From NCBI GenBank assembly GCA_032622095.1, contig CP136062.1, positions 37,136,918 through 37,200,917 on the forward strand: a stretch of DNA of 64,000 nt, in the 5' to 3' direction. Below are positions 32,513-42,499 of this stretch, in pieces. The stretch's first letter is position 1; each line of letters starts with the position of its first letter. This stretch comes from Siphonodentalium dalli. Lineage: Eukaryota > Mollusca > Scaphopoda > Gadilida > Siphonodentaliidae. The notes under the pieces are model-generated. The model ran no database searches. It saw nothing but the letters and a program-made list of their open reading frames with translations, and was not told the DNA's origin. Made by a program: the position numbers and the translations under genes.

Positions 32513-32991
32513 AGGTACTCAATCCGATCAGAGGGTCCCCATCTCAACAGATTCCAACAACAACAATCCGATCAGAGGGTCCTATATTACTATTTCTTTG
32601 GCTTTTGGAGTAAAAAATATTTGATTCGAGTCGAGGAACCCATCAAACAAAGCTCAGAGTTATTAGATATTGATTTTTGAAATTTGTTATTTTCTCGAGA
32701 TGAGTACTAATAATTGCCGTAATCTGCTCGAGATGTGTACACCAAAACACTATTCAAACAGACAAAGATGGATAACTCTAAAATCAAGTGGTAATAATAA
32801 CGGAATTATGACTGTTCTGGGCCAGAAAGTATTCCCGATAATGAAAAATAATAGATTTCTAAAATCGATATCTAAAAAATCTGAGCTTTGATGGGTGGCT
32901 TCCTCGACTCGAATGAAATATTTTTGACCCCCGAAGCCATTGAAATAGTAATTGAGAGAAGTTTTATCGGATTGAGTACCTTTAATTAATT
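32513..32991. mobile_element. Family F TTAA MITE inside the Academ-like leader intron
   Basis: TTAA AGGTACTCAATCCGATC ... CGGATTGAGTACCT TTAA. Inner arms match over about 100 bp (TTTGGCTT...TCGAGTCGAGGAACCCATCA and its complement near 32890). It inserted after or alongside the Academ-like element, without touching coding sequence. Confidence 0.85.
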
Positions 32992-33151
32992 CATACTACT
33001 GTTGGGGCATTTATATACAAACATACAGTAATACAGTAATTCATGGAAACTACAATCAATTTCTCACAAATGTTATATTTAGATGTAAGTAAATTGTTTA
33101 TTGAGGACTCAAAATAAGTTAATTATCTATTTCAGGTGTCACAATTGAGTC

Positions 33152-36100
33152 ATGGCTACCGGATCTCGAGATGTATCTAGAGAAGATGTCGCATCTGACT
33201 GGTCGAAATGTATACTGTGCCAGATGATAACGAAGGAAGTGTTGGTGTGTCCTGCGAATAACACACGACCAGACAGCGGGTCTGGGTACAAGACCATCGC
33301 CAATAACCTGACGGAATTTGCTGGACTGCAGCTATTGCCCGACAATATCAAGCTTGAACAATTCAATGAAGGAGGTGGTGTTGAGCTCACTATATCAAGA
33401 CATAAAGCAAAATGGCACAAGACATGCTACCTAAAATACAATACACAAGAACTCAACCGTGCTCTATCTCGCAAGCGGAAATGTGTCAACGATAATGATG
33501 AAGTTCCAAATACACGCATAAGACGAAGTTTATCTGCAGGTGTGTCTTCCGATAACAACACATGCTTCTTCTGCGCAGAAACTGATAACAAGGAGACACT
33601 ACACGATGTCCGTACATTCCAACTTGACTATCGTGTACGCAAGTGTGCCCATGATCTTGGAGACCAAGCATTAATCGCCAAACTCAGTGAAGGTGATTTG
33701 ATAGCGTTGGAAGCGAAGTACCACTTACGATGTTTGAGAACCCTGTATAATAAAGCCCGGTATGTTTCCAAAGATAAACAGTTTGATGATGGTGAGAGAA
33801 TGTTTGAGGGAATAGCTTTAGCAGAACTAATAAGCTACATCGAGGACAGTGTTATCGACGATATCAAAGTATTCAGGTTGGCCGATTTGGCGAAATTATA
33901 TAGTGACAGAATGGAGCAGCTTGGTGTCAAAATCCAGCGGGTCCACACGACAACTCTTAAAGAACGAATTCTATTCAACATCCCATCATTGAGTTGTTAT
34001 CACAATGGTCGTGATGCCTATCTCGCCTTCAACGACGACATTGGATCAGTATTGCGCCATGGTTATGACAACGATCGCGATGAGCAGATGTTATCAATTC
34101 GCAGGATAGCCAATGCGATTAGGAAGGACATTTTCGCCACCGAAACGCAATTCGATGGATCGTATGACGTCCAAAGCCAAGTAAAATCAGTTCCACATTC
34201 ACTGCTGGCATTGATGAGCATGGTTATATATGGTACTAATATCGAAGAACAGGTTCAAGATCAAATATATAGCCAACCTGTGTTAACAGTGTCACAACTA
34301 ACCATGTTCAATGCGCAGAAATTCAGAAGAAGACGCAAGGACAAAAGTGTTGTTGATGTGAATTATCGACACAACCCACAACGCACTCCACCAATACCAG
34401 TTTATGTCGGTCTTAAGTTACATTCCTTAACAAGACAGAGACAGTTGATTGACAGTATGTTCGCACTGGGCATCTCGGATTCCTATGACCGGATAATGGA
34501 CATCATCACATCTCTCGGCAACACAGTATGTGACTATTACAACGAGATTGGTGTTGTCTGTCCGCCACAGCTATTACCTGGAAACTTCATCACAGCTGCT
34601 GCCGATAACATCGACCACAATCCAAGTTCGACGACTGCGATGTCGTCATTCCATGGCACTGGTATATCGCTGTTTCAGAACATAGACGAAGGTGTACAAA
34701 TAAAAAGCCAGAATTCATCATTTTCTCATCAGGTGAGAGTCATAAGAAAACAGAGACAAATGTCAGATCTACCCATTGGCTACACAACTGTATCTTCTGC
34801 ATTTCTACCAGATGGCGATGTTACTGTCCCGATATGTGCAACTGAGTATACCAGTTGTGATGTAGTAAAAGCTGACATTAGCGCGGAAGTTGATTGGTTA
34901 AAACATGTTAACCACTCAGTTGGAGAATCAGAAACAGCGGAACACCTCTCTTGGTCTGCTTTCCATGCAAACAGATTGACCCAGAAACGTGCTATCCCAT
35001 CCATAAACGCGATGCTACCACCATTTACAGAGGAAGCGTCATCTGTGCCAATGGTCAAGCACTGTATGAAGGTGATTATGGCAGCCATAGAGCATTCTAA
35101 CCCAGGTCAGACTGCTGTCATATGTGTGGACCAACCACTATATGCAAAAATGAAGCAAGTCCAGTGGGCAGATGACACCAATGTATACGGAGAAGACAAA
35201 TGCGTTGTTTTGTTAGGTGGATTACACACCGAATTAACTGCATACAAACTCTTAGGACATTGGCTCGCTGGAAGTGGGTGGATAGAGTCCCTATCGGAGG
35301 CGGGAATTGCTACTCCTGGAGTATCGGAATCATTCCTTACAGCATCACATATCAAGAGGACTGGACGTGCTCACCAGGTCACTGCCTGCTCATTGTATAT
35401 CCTTATGAAGAGGTCATACAACGATTACCTTGCAGATAACATGGATGATGAGGAACTAACGTTCGAATCATGGTGTGTCCATAGAGCAAAGGAGAGCCCC
35501 CAGTTTAATTTCTGGGTGACAACCTTAGACTTGGAACTGCTAGTATTGGCATTCATACGGTCGCTGCGAACGGGCAACTTTACGTTGTATTTGGATACTT
35601 TACAGGAACTCACACCTTGGTTTTTTTCCATGAACCATGTTCACTACGCACGATGGATGCCTGTGCATATACGCGATATGCGTAACCTTACGCTTACACA
35701 CCCAGATGTAGCTGCTGAATTTCATGCCGGCAAGTTTGTGATTAAGAAAAGCAACCGCATATTCTCAGCTATGTCTATCGACCAAGCACATGAGCAGAAC
35801 AACGCGGTCATGAAGTCGGATGGTGGAATAATTGGTCTCACACAAGACGGTGATGCGCTCAATCGGTGGGCAATGGCGAGTGCAGAAGTAGTACGTTGCA
35901 TAGCAGAATTTGAAGCTTCATCCGCATGTCACATTAACGTTTCATCAACTACAACGTATCTACACCATGAACAAACCAGATCGCACCAAAACAGATTTGC
36001 GGACCACGTGAAATCATTAACCAGTGCAATAGAAGCATTCGGAAACCCTTTTGGAGAAGACAGCAAGTACCTGATACGACTACATTCGCGGGAAATTATG

Positions 36101-36904
36101 CCACAAACCAGCATTGAATGCTTGTCAAATCTACCTGCAGCGGGCCTCGAGCAGTACAAGACATTCATGAAGGACAGAATAGAAACATGCAAGACTCCTC
36201 TCTCGGAAACCATCAAAAGAAACGACGCAACACTATTCGCACAACATCCACAGAAACCTTCAACTAAAGGAAAGCAAACTGTTGTTGCTCTTCTTAAGAG
36301 TGAATGTGCCTTGTTTTCAAAGCTGTACATCGCTTGCCAAACACGACAAGGGGACCTGGATAATTTCTTCAGCCATGAACACCAGTCATTTCCTGTTGCA
36401 TTATCCCAGGGTGGACGACTCAGATTTGGCAATAAATCTGACTTGATGTCGTGCTTGGAGCAAATTGTAGATGCCCCGACACAGGATAGACCACCAACGG
36501 ATGTAACCATCTTCGATGGTGCGGCGCTTGTAAACATACTCCGGCCAAGAGACTGCAAGACCTTCCTGGAGTATGCCACAAAGATATTCATCCCGCATAT
36601 CCGATTACAGTATGGATTCGCATGTCGCGTGGATATTGTCTGGGATAGGTACTTTGGTGACAGTTTAAAAGCACAGGCGAGGGATTCGCGGTGTACTGGT
36701 CCAGTAAAAATGATTAAAGTGTGTGCTCTCACACCAATTCCCGCCAAATGGGCTGAATTCCTGCAAGTGCCCAGCAACAAGGAGCAGTTATTCAAGTTTT
36801 TAAACAATCAGTTGCTAAATCAGATTGGTGACAAAGAACTCATTGTCACAGGAAAATATCATGAGCAACCCGATAAGAGATCCTGGTCGACTGGCCCCAT
36901 GTAA
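33152..36904 (+). CDS. Academ-like transposase, main part (1,250 codons)
   Basis: Putative transposase. Residues 20-91 hold a CxxC...H-x2-C zinc module, and about 138-194 a second one (CFFC...YHLRC). The middle carries ADNIDHNPSS (about 485), ICVDQPLY (Asp660), LLGGLHTE (His692, Glu694) and DQAHEQNN (Asp877, Glu881). These conserved-looking acidic positions are candidates for a DDE-type catalytic set. The C-terminal 120 residues include TIFDGAALVN and RVDIVWDRYFGDSLKAQARD, resembling the N-terminal half of XPG/FEN1 nucleases. The start is the first ATG after the putative 3' splice site at 33135. The frame leaves the XPG-like domain after IVTGK and stops at 36902-36904; the rest of that domain lies in a second frame. 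The XPG and DDE assignments are by motif, without a profile search. Confidence 0.85.
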   Translation: MATGSRDVSREDVASDWSKCILCQMITKEVLVCPANNTRPDSGSGYKTIANNLTEFAGLQLLPDNIKLEQFNEGGGVELTISRHKAKWHKTCYLKYNTQELNRALSRKRKCVNDNDEVPNTRIRRSLSAGVSSDNNTCFFCAETDNKETLHDVRTFQLDYRVRKCAHDLGDQALIAKLSEGDLIALEAKYHLRCLRTLYNKARYVSKDKQFDDGERMFEGIALAELISYIEDSVIDDIKVFRLADLAKLYSDRMEQLGVKIQRVHTTTLKERILFNIPSLSCYHNGRDAYLAFNDDIGSVLRHGYDNDRDEQMLSIRRIANAIRKDIFATETQFDGSYDVQSQVKSVPHSLLALMSMVIYGTNIEEQVQDQIYSQPVLTVSQLTMFNAQKFRRRRKDKSVVDVNYRHNPQRTPPIPVYVGLKLHSLTRQRQLIDSMFALGISDSYDRIMDIITSLGNTVCDYYNEIGVVCPPQLLPGNFITAAADNIDHNPSSTTAMSSFHGTGISLFQNIDEGVQIKSQNSSFSHQVRVIRKQRQMSDLPIGYTTVSSAFLPDGDVTVPICATEYTSCDVVKADISAEVDWLKHVNHSVGESETAEHLSWSAFHANRLTQKRAIPSINAMLPPFTEEASSVPMVKHCMKVIMAAIEHSNPGQTAVICVDQPLYAKMKQVQWADDTNVYGEDKCVVLLGGLHTELTAYKLLGHWLAGSGWIESLSEAGIATPGVSESFLTASHIKRTGRAHQVTACSLYILMKRSYNDYLADNMDDEELTFESWCVHRAKESPQFNFWVTTLDLELLVLAFIRSLRTGNFTLYLDTLQELTPWFFSMNHVHYARWMPVHIRDMRNLTLTHPDVAAEFHAGKFVIKKSNRIFSAMSIDQAHEQNNAVMKSDGGIIGLTQDGDALNRWAMASAEVVRCIAEFEASSACHINVSSTTTYLHHEQTRSHQNRFADHVKSLTSAIEAFGNPFGEDSKYLIRLHSREIMPQTSIECLSNLPAAGLEQYKTFMKDRIETCKTPLSETIKRNDATLFAQHPQKPSTKGKQTVVALLKSECALFSKLYIACQTRQGDLDNFFSHEHQSFPVALSQGGRLRFGNKSDLMSCLEQIVDAPTQDRPPTDVTIFDGAALVNILRPRDCKTFLEYATKIFIPHIRLQYGFACRVDIVWDRYFGDSLKAQARDSRCTGPVKMIKVCALTPIPAKWAEFLQVPSNKEQLFKFLNNQLLNQIGDKELIVTGKYHEQPDKRSWSTGPM

Positions 36905-37703
36905 CCATGAAGAGGCGGACACTAGAATCATGGTCCATGTCGCAGATGCAGCGTCTAATGGATATCGGAACTGCCTGATCAGGACTGTAGATACCGATGT
37001 ACTGGTGCTTGCAGTATCCACGGCGCACATCTTGGATAACATGAATTTATGGGTGGCTGTGGGGACAGGTAAAGACTATCGTTACATCAACGCCTCTGAT
37101 ATCGCCAAGAGTCTGGGACCAACTCGATCAACGGCATTACCGGTATTCCATGCCTACACTGGGTGCGACACCGTTTCTCACTTCTCGCACATCGGAAAAA
37201 AGACAGCATGGCGCACCTGGGACAAATACTCTGAGGTAACCGACGCATTTAATGCATTGCACTCTATTCCTGCTAGCATATCGGATGACACCCTGAAGAC
37301 GTTAGAGAGATTTGTCATTCTTATGTACGATCGTTCAAGCAGCAGTTGCAACGTTAACGAAGAGCGGAGGCGGCTCTTCACGAAAAAGAACAGGCAAATG
37401 TCATCGCTACCACCAACAAGAGCCTCCCTGAAGCAGCATGCTTTGAGGACAGCACTACAGGCGGGCTATTACTGGGCTAACCCAACTCAAAGCTCACATA
37501 CCATTCCGTCCGCAAGTGAGTGGGGCTGGACCGGCCAGGATAAGTGGTCACCGCTCTGGGCCGACCAGGGCCAGGTGAGCGACAGCTGTACAGAACTGAT
37601 CAAGTGCAAGTGCAGGAAGCACTGCGTCACCTGTAAATGTACAAACGCCAATCAAAAGTGTACAGAGTTCTGCACATGTAAGGGCAAATGTCAGAATGTC
37701 TGA
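36825..37703 (+). CDS. Academ-like transposase C-terminal part (XPG-I-like nuclease and Cys-rich tail), frame-shifted
   Basis: Continues the previous frame after a one-base shift inside the 80-bp overlap 36825-36904. CNHEEADTRIMVHVADA and TVDTDVLVLAVS match the EAD...(T/E)xD(T/S)D pattern of the XPG-I half of FEN1-like nucleases. A conserved-looking YTGCDTVSHFSHIGKKTAW follows. The tail has CKC-x3-C-x2-CKC-x6-C-x3-CTC-x3-C, a probable zinc-binding cluster. The true junction is probably near 36860-36870, so the ATG at 36825 is unlikely to be a real start. A sequencing error, an inactivating indel or a translational frameshift are all possible. It ends TGA at 37701-37703. Confidence 0.8.
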   Translation: MVTKNSLSQENIMSNPIRDPGRLAPCNHEEADTRIMVHVADAASNGYRNCLIRTVDTDVLVLAVSTAHILDNMNLWVAVGTGKDYRYINASDIAKSLGPTRSTALPVFHAYTGCDTVSHFSHIGKKTAWRTWDKYSEVTDAFNALHSIPASISDDTLKTLERFVILMYDRSSSSCNVNEERRRLFTKKNRQMSSLPPTRASLKQHALRTALQAGYYWANPTQSSHTIPSASEWGWTGQDKWSPLWADQGQVSDSCTELIKCKCRKHCVTCKCTNANQKCTEFCTCKGKCQNV

Positions 37704-37708
37704 ATAAA
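37703..37708 (+). terminator. Poly(A) signal overlapping the stop codon
   Basis: TGAATAAAA: AATAAA begins on the last base of the TGA stop. A GT-rich stretch (GTGTTTGTACATGTATTTGG) follows about 25 bp on, as expected for a cleavage-downstream element. Confidence 0.6.
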
Positions 37709-37966
37709 ACATTGATAAATGTGACTTTCTGTGTTTGTACATGTATTTGGTTTGGTGATACTAATGGATGGCGAATTTGGGAAACTACTTTATTAATATA
37801 TCAATAAAACAAAGAAAACATTGTGGTATTCTGCAAAACAATCTCACTTGTTGTCCAAGTATAAATTAAAATAGCACCACACATACAACTGACAATATAT
37901 ATTATTTCACGAATATCACAAAATATAATGCTCATATTAAATATGAACACAATATATATACCACCT

Positions 37967-38466
37967 GGTAAATGTATTCAAGCTAGTTATAAAACATGGA
38001 CAAACATCTTAACAGATGTTTACATAATACTCTGCCCTCCCAACCACAATATTAATTAATTATGGCCCAAATTATTGACTTTATAGATTAAAAAAAAAAC
38101 AAACATTTAAATCCTGCGTTTTGACCTGTTTGGCGGTCAATTTTGATCATATATTAAAGAAATTTAATCAAGATATGCTGAAAATATTGGTTTATATCAT
38201 GTATTCTATCATTTAAAATACTCATACATGCATATTTCCCCATATATGTAGGTAAAATGATGGTTTAACCCCTCCTACCCACCCGTTGCTAAGGTGGAAA
38301 CCGTTGCCTAGCAACCGTTGCTAAGGAAGGGATTTACACGACTGCCTCCACATCTTAAAATGATCAGTGGGACCTAATATACATATATACCAAGTTTCAT
38401 GCTTTTCTCACAATGTTATCAATTCTGGTGTTTTTTGTCACATATCGCTTGCACTATTACAGTGTA
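37967..38466. repeat. Right terminal inverted repeat of the Academ-like element
   Basis: Reverse complement of 31001-31487 with scattered substitutions and small indels. The CCGTTGC(T/C)(A)AG triple site lies at 38283-38326. Confidence 0.85.
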
Positions 38467-38474
38467 TTTGTGCC

Positions 38475-38879
38475 ATTCATCTGGGGTGTGGAACATTCGG
38501 GTATGTATCAGTTGAGGTGCCATTTAATTGAGGTGTGGAGTCCTATCAAGTTTTTTTTTTTAATTCATGTAATTGACATGTAAAATACATCTATATCGCT
38601 AAATATATGCTGTATACTAGTACTATGTTTACATTAAGCTGCAGTAATTTTAGATGGCATTTTCAAAAACAATTTACTTCTATTAAAACACATGTCTACA
38701 TGTATTTGTGGTTGCAGATGAATCCCAATCTCAGGAATAAATCTGTACTGTTCTGAGAGTCGCATGTCCAGGTGAAAATGCGATGTCAACATGAAGGCAC
38801 GGAAGTTGTCTAGACTTTTACTAGCCATGCCGATAATATCAATGTTGTCATGTACAGTATTACGCAACATTGTGTCATG

Positions 38880-38911
<32 letters not shown>

Positions 38912-39854
38912 GGGAAATAGCATTTTTCATGTCCCTTCTTGGAACTCAAGAATGCTCCGAACTTTCTGGTGAATATTCTGGGTATATTGTCAGATATAAA
39001 ACTAGTTTTTCTGTCAGAAACTTCAGAACTGTATACAAAGGTATTGAGAATACCAACTTTTAGCTTGTTTTTAGAATATGGTGCATTATAGATGGATTTG
39101 GAGAAAAAAAAATCGCCAAAATTATTTTTTTCTACCTGGATTTTTTTTGCTAAAGAAATCGGAAATAGACAGGTTTTTTTTTTGGTCTTAGAGCAAAGAA
39201 GAGCCAACCAAAAGAGTATCATCCTTTTAATATAATTTTTATACTCATATAGTTTTTAATGATAACACAGTCACAGCGTTCATGTCTATAAGATGATGCT
39301 TGTGTTATCAACCTGTACTAACAACCGATCGCCCAAAAACATGACATGAGGATAAACCGTCAATGTCTTTTCATTACGAAACACAAACTCATTTTGCTTC
39401 TGTAGATATCCCCTGGATAAACACATGTATAATACACAAGCTTTGAACATCTTGGTGTTGGTTGTGATCTACCCGTACACTGCATGGTTAACATAAGTAC
39501 CCCATCCTACTGTTATTTTTGACCGCACCATTATTGATATCTTGGTTAAGACATTCTGTAGGAACAGCTCTCAGCTATTGAAACCTTGTATGCAGAGAAA
39601 TTTATCAAAATATTTTGGGTGCAAATATCAAGTCAAATATCACAATATTTGATCTTGAATTGAGACGAGAAAGCACCGGAGAAAAGAAAGGATTATATAC
39701 ATCGCATTATAACTCATGTGGTCCTCAACTCATGAATATTTCCTTAAGGCCAAAGAAAATGATTTGTTGAAGTTGCCGTATCGACTGTATTTAAACCCCG
39801 TACCTTGCTCAATGTAGTTATTAATAATTTGTTGAAGTTGCCCTTTCGACTGTA
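38475..39854. other. Spacer with a 30-base poly-G tract and a stray satellite unit
   Basis: Poly-G at 38879-38908. 39403-39452 (GATATCCCCTGGATAAACAC...CACAAGC) is one inverted unit of the 57-bp satellite at 17170. A segment is duplicated near 39768 and 39830 (GTTGAAGTTGCC...TTTCGACTGTA). No exon was recognised. Confidence 0.6.
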
Positions 39855-40067
39855 CAGTAATGACCTAAATAATCGACTCCTTAACCTCAGCAGAATTATG
39901 GGTAATTTTTCAGGATATAGTTGGAAATATGGCTTGTTGCCATTCATCGGAAAGCTCTCACGGAGAGCTTTCCGATGAATGGCAACAAGCCATATTTCCG
40001 ACTAAATCCTGAAAAGTTACCCATAATTCTGCTTTGGTTAAGAGGTCGATTACTTAGGGCATTACTG
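39855..40067. mobile_element. Family A foldback, complete
   Basis: TA-CAGTAATGACC ... GGGCATTACTG-TA, loop CTCTCACGGAGAG. Outer arms differ (AAATAATCGACTCC against GAGGTCGATTACTT). It ends 109 bp before the first recognised LRR exon. Confidence 0.9.
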
Positions 40068-40175
40068 TACATTCTCCAAGCCCTGTATACTAATTTTTGC
40101 ACTATAATATCAGTTTGGAACTATAATCAAATAAGCATGTTCCAAGATTTTAATTTCATGATTCTCTTTTTTCAG

Positions 40176-40247
40176 ACTGTTAAGAGGTAACCAGATAGCC
40201 GTCCTGGAACCTGGAGCTTTTGAAGGACTTGAAAATTTGATTAAGTT
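40176..40247 (+). CDS. ADGRA: ADGRA-like receptor, LRR exon (first seen)
   Basis: 72-bp exon between TTTTTTCAG| (40175) and |GTGAGT (40248), read from its second base. It encodes one leucine-rich repeat, LLRGNQIAVLEPGAFEGLENL-IK. It ends TT, completed by the A of the next exon to Leu. Equal 72-bp exons with the same phase are typical of this receptor's LRR block. Vertebrate group A receptors usually have an LRRNT and about four LRRs, so at least one earlier exon is expected upstream but was not identified. Confidence 0.85.
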
Positions 40248-40281
40248 GTGAGTACATAAATAAAAAAAACATGGAGAAAAT

Positions 40282-40723
40282 CAAGCCTGCAAATAGCATG
40301 TCTGTCATTTGCAGAATGAGGTCCCCCAGAGGGTGAATTTAGTGATGCTATCCTGCACAACATGCTAGCATCACCAAATTTACACTCTGGGAACCTCATT
40401 ATACTTAGGCCCTCAACTGCTATGGTAGACCTAGGATCAGATTGAAGTTCCCCAGTTTAAGTTGGTGATGTTCGCCTCTTGGGCACCTCGATTATGCATT
40501 TTATCTTCTGCAAATTAGGGGATATAGAAACTTCCCAGAAGGGAAAACGTAAGTAAAAACAATGTTAATTTGAGACTATAGATACTTCCAGAAGATGAGG
40601 CCTATACAGAATGAGGTTTCCAGATGGTGAATTTGGTGATTCTAGCCCACTGTGGGATAGCATCACTAAATTCACCCTCTGGGGACCTCATTCTGCAAAT
40701 GACAGACACTATTTGCAGTCTTG
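40282..40723. mobile_element. Family E hAT MITE, long form, 35 bp inside the intron
   Basis: CAAGCCTGCAAATAGCATG ... CACTATTTGCAGTCTTG. Flanks GGAGAAAAT and GGAGAAAT suggest an 8-bp duplication with a later indel. It shares its terminal variant (GCAAATAGC) with the copy at 50181. Confidence 0.85.
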
Positions 40724-40827
40724 GGAGAAATATTGATTGAGTTACTTCAAGTTCTTAATTAACAAAAGGCACTTTTCCCTGTATTAGCCCTTCTGTACTA
40801 AATACTCATTGATGAGTTGTTCACATA

Positions 40828-40917
40828 CAGTAATGCCCTAAGTAATCGACCTCTTAACCAAAGCAGAATTATGGGTAACTTTTCAGGATTTAGTCGGAAA
40901 TATGGCTTGTTGCCATG
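40828..40917. mobile_element. Family A foldback, left arm only
   Basis: TA-CAGTAATGCCCTAAGTAATCG to GGCTTGTTGCCATGAG, where a 44-bp segment shared with 24458 intervenes before another foldback. Confidence 0.8.
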
Positions 40918-40961
40918 AGTCTACAGGTCTGTGAAATCAGATGAAGACCACTGGTGTTTTG

Positions 40962-41174
40962 CAGTAATGCTCTAAGTAATCGACTTCTTGACCACAGCAG
41001 AATTATGGGTAACTTCTCAGGATTTAGTCGGAAATATGGCTTGTTACCATTCATCGGAAAGCTCTCGCCGAGAGCTTTCCGATGAATGGTAACAAGCCAT
41101 ATTTCCGACTAAATCCTGAAAAGTTACCCATAATTCTGCTTTGGTTAAGAGGTTGATTACTTAGAGCATTATTA
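40962..41174. mobile_element. Family A foldback, complete
   Basis: CAGTAATGCTCTAAGTAATCG ... GATTACTTAGAGCATTATTA. The variant TTGTTACCATTC is matched by GAATGGTAACAA across the loop. Confidence 0.88.
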
Positions 41175-41187
41175 TAGTTTTATAGAG

Positions 41188-41690
41188 CCCATATACAGAA
41201 TGAGCAGGTGATGCCACAGTGTCCTGGGCCCACAAACAAGGTACCCCGCCTTGCTCACCGGAAGCTTATATTATGCTAATGATGAACAGACAGTCTGCCG
41301 TAGGAGCAGTTTTAGCCAGTCAAAAATAAAATTAGTGTAAATAAAATTGTAGAGAATCCTGAATATCCTGAATTGATTACACGATGGTATACACTAACAA
41401 AGCCCAAAATTTACAACTATAAATTCAACAACAGTCGTAGTCAGGTTATATTGTTTACATAAACATCGGAGGTGCCCTTGTTGTTAGCGGGAGTTATCGG
41501 AATCCACCGAGATCGCATCGGGCACATACATTCCTATATTTTACATATTTCCGCGTTATCATATGCGTATTTTACATATTAAATATAGTATACACAAATT
41601 ATGGCATCCAGGTGAGACATAAAAATCTCTCGCGGAAAACAGGACACTGTGGCATCACCCATTGCTCATTCTGAATATGGGCACCATAAA
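41188..41690. mobile_element. MITE with GATGCCACAGTGTCCTG termini (family H)
   Basis: Left GAGCAGGTGATGCCACAGTG, right CACTGTGGCATCACCCATTG, both with GAATGAGCA-type and GGTGCCC(A)TA outer bases. The left subterminal part (TACCCCGCCTTGCTCACCGG) recurs inverted at about 51625-51710. The same unit therefore also exists inside the element at 51082-51842. Confidence 0.7.
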
Positions 41691-41692
41691 AC

Positions 41693-41775
41693 AATGATTA
41701 CTTAGGGCATTACTGTACACTTTAAATATACTAACTACTATACTTATTTAGAGGTTGATTACTTAGAGCATTACT
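41693..41775. mobile_element. Two family A right-terminus scraps
   Basis: GATTACTTAGGGCATTACTGTA at about 41695 and GAGGTTGATTACTTAGAGCATTACTATA at about 41750. They may be parts of one foldback broken by the family H insertion. Confidence 0.65.
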
Positions 41776-41789
41776 ATAGGAAGACCACA

Positions 41790-42115
41790 GGTCATTTTGT
41801 TGAACTTATTATCTGAATATTTCCCACCAAAGAATATGAAACCGTCTGCACTTGTATAATCTTTTGATATGCCCGTTTTTAAAAAGTGGGATGTCTATGT
41901 TATTGGTTGAGCCGTCCGTCCATCCATCAGGGGTATCAGTTGGTGATTTACTGGCACAATATACAGGTCACGTTCGAATTTGGGTTCCGCTCCGCCAATT
42001 TTCACCAGAGTTATAGGCCATTTTTGGAATTACCACGGGCGTGTTTTACCATGACCTAACTGTTGTTGTCAGACCATTGTCAGCAAATATTTTCTGAACA
42101 CCCCTCCAAATGAAT
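41790..42115. mobile_element. Family N repeat (GTCCGTCCATCC core)
   Basis: Edges TGTTGAACTTATTATCTGAA and CTGAACACCCCTCCAAAT. The core GAGCCGTCCGTCCATCC and CGCCAATTTTCACCAGAGTTAT is shared with 52233-52600. An inverted, internally deleted copy is at 49783-49900. It resembles the Helentron body, but no termini were recognised. Confidence 0.55.
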
Positions 42116-42178
42116 GATAGACAATTACAATGTATACTTTTATAACTGAGTGGGAGAGTCCATTCAGGAAAGAAAGGG

Positions 42179-42485
42179 TTAACCCTTTACCCAACAAACC
42201 GGCCAAAACCGGCCAAATAAAGCTTCAACAGCCTAAAATATCTTCGGTCTGTCTCAATAGAACCATACAAATATGGATATCATTGGAACCGGCTCCTTGA
42301 CCACATTGTGATAGTTACAGTTATGCCCTGTGACAATGCATTCTCTTATATATACGAGTCGACCATAGGTCGCCTCGCATATATAAGAGAATGCATTGGC
42401 CTAAAAAAATGCATTGGCCTATAGTCGACTCGCATATATAAGAGAATGCATTGGCACAGGGCCGTTCTGTTGGGTAAAGGGTTAA
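42179..42485. mobile_element. Family B TTAA element with internal deletion
   Basis: TTAACCCTTTACCCAACA ... TGTTGGGTAAAGGGTTAA. Core 1 is full (42330-42398), but the T-rich middle and half of core 2 are lost, leaving GCATTGGCCTATAGTCGACTC. Confidence 0.88.
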
Positions 42486-42499
42486 AGGTGTTGAAGTGA

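Larger units (their letters stand above)
30990..38474 (+). mobile_element. Academ-like DNA transposon with TIRs of about 490 bp, near-complete
   Basis: Inverted repeats at about 31001-31487 and 37967-38466 enclose a single coding unit on the + strand with an apparent spliced leader, a long transposase frame and a poly(A) signal. Outermost matching bases are GGCTCAA (30990) and TTTGTGCC (ending 38474), but their alignment needs gaps and no clear target duplication is visible, so the exact ends are uncertain. The XPG/FEN1-like nuclease and Cys-rich modules point to Academ, known for this combination. KDZ or an undescribed superfamily are alternatives. Confidence 0.8.

Noticed and set aside
35929-36807. 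292-codon open frame on the minus strand
   Set aside because: It lies entirely antisense to the transposase frame, which has recognisable motifs. The minus-strand product has no domain.
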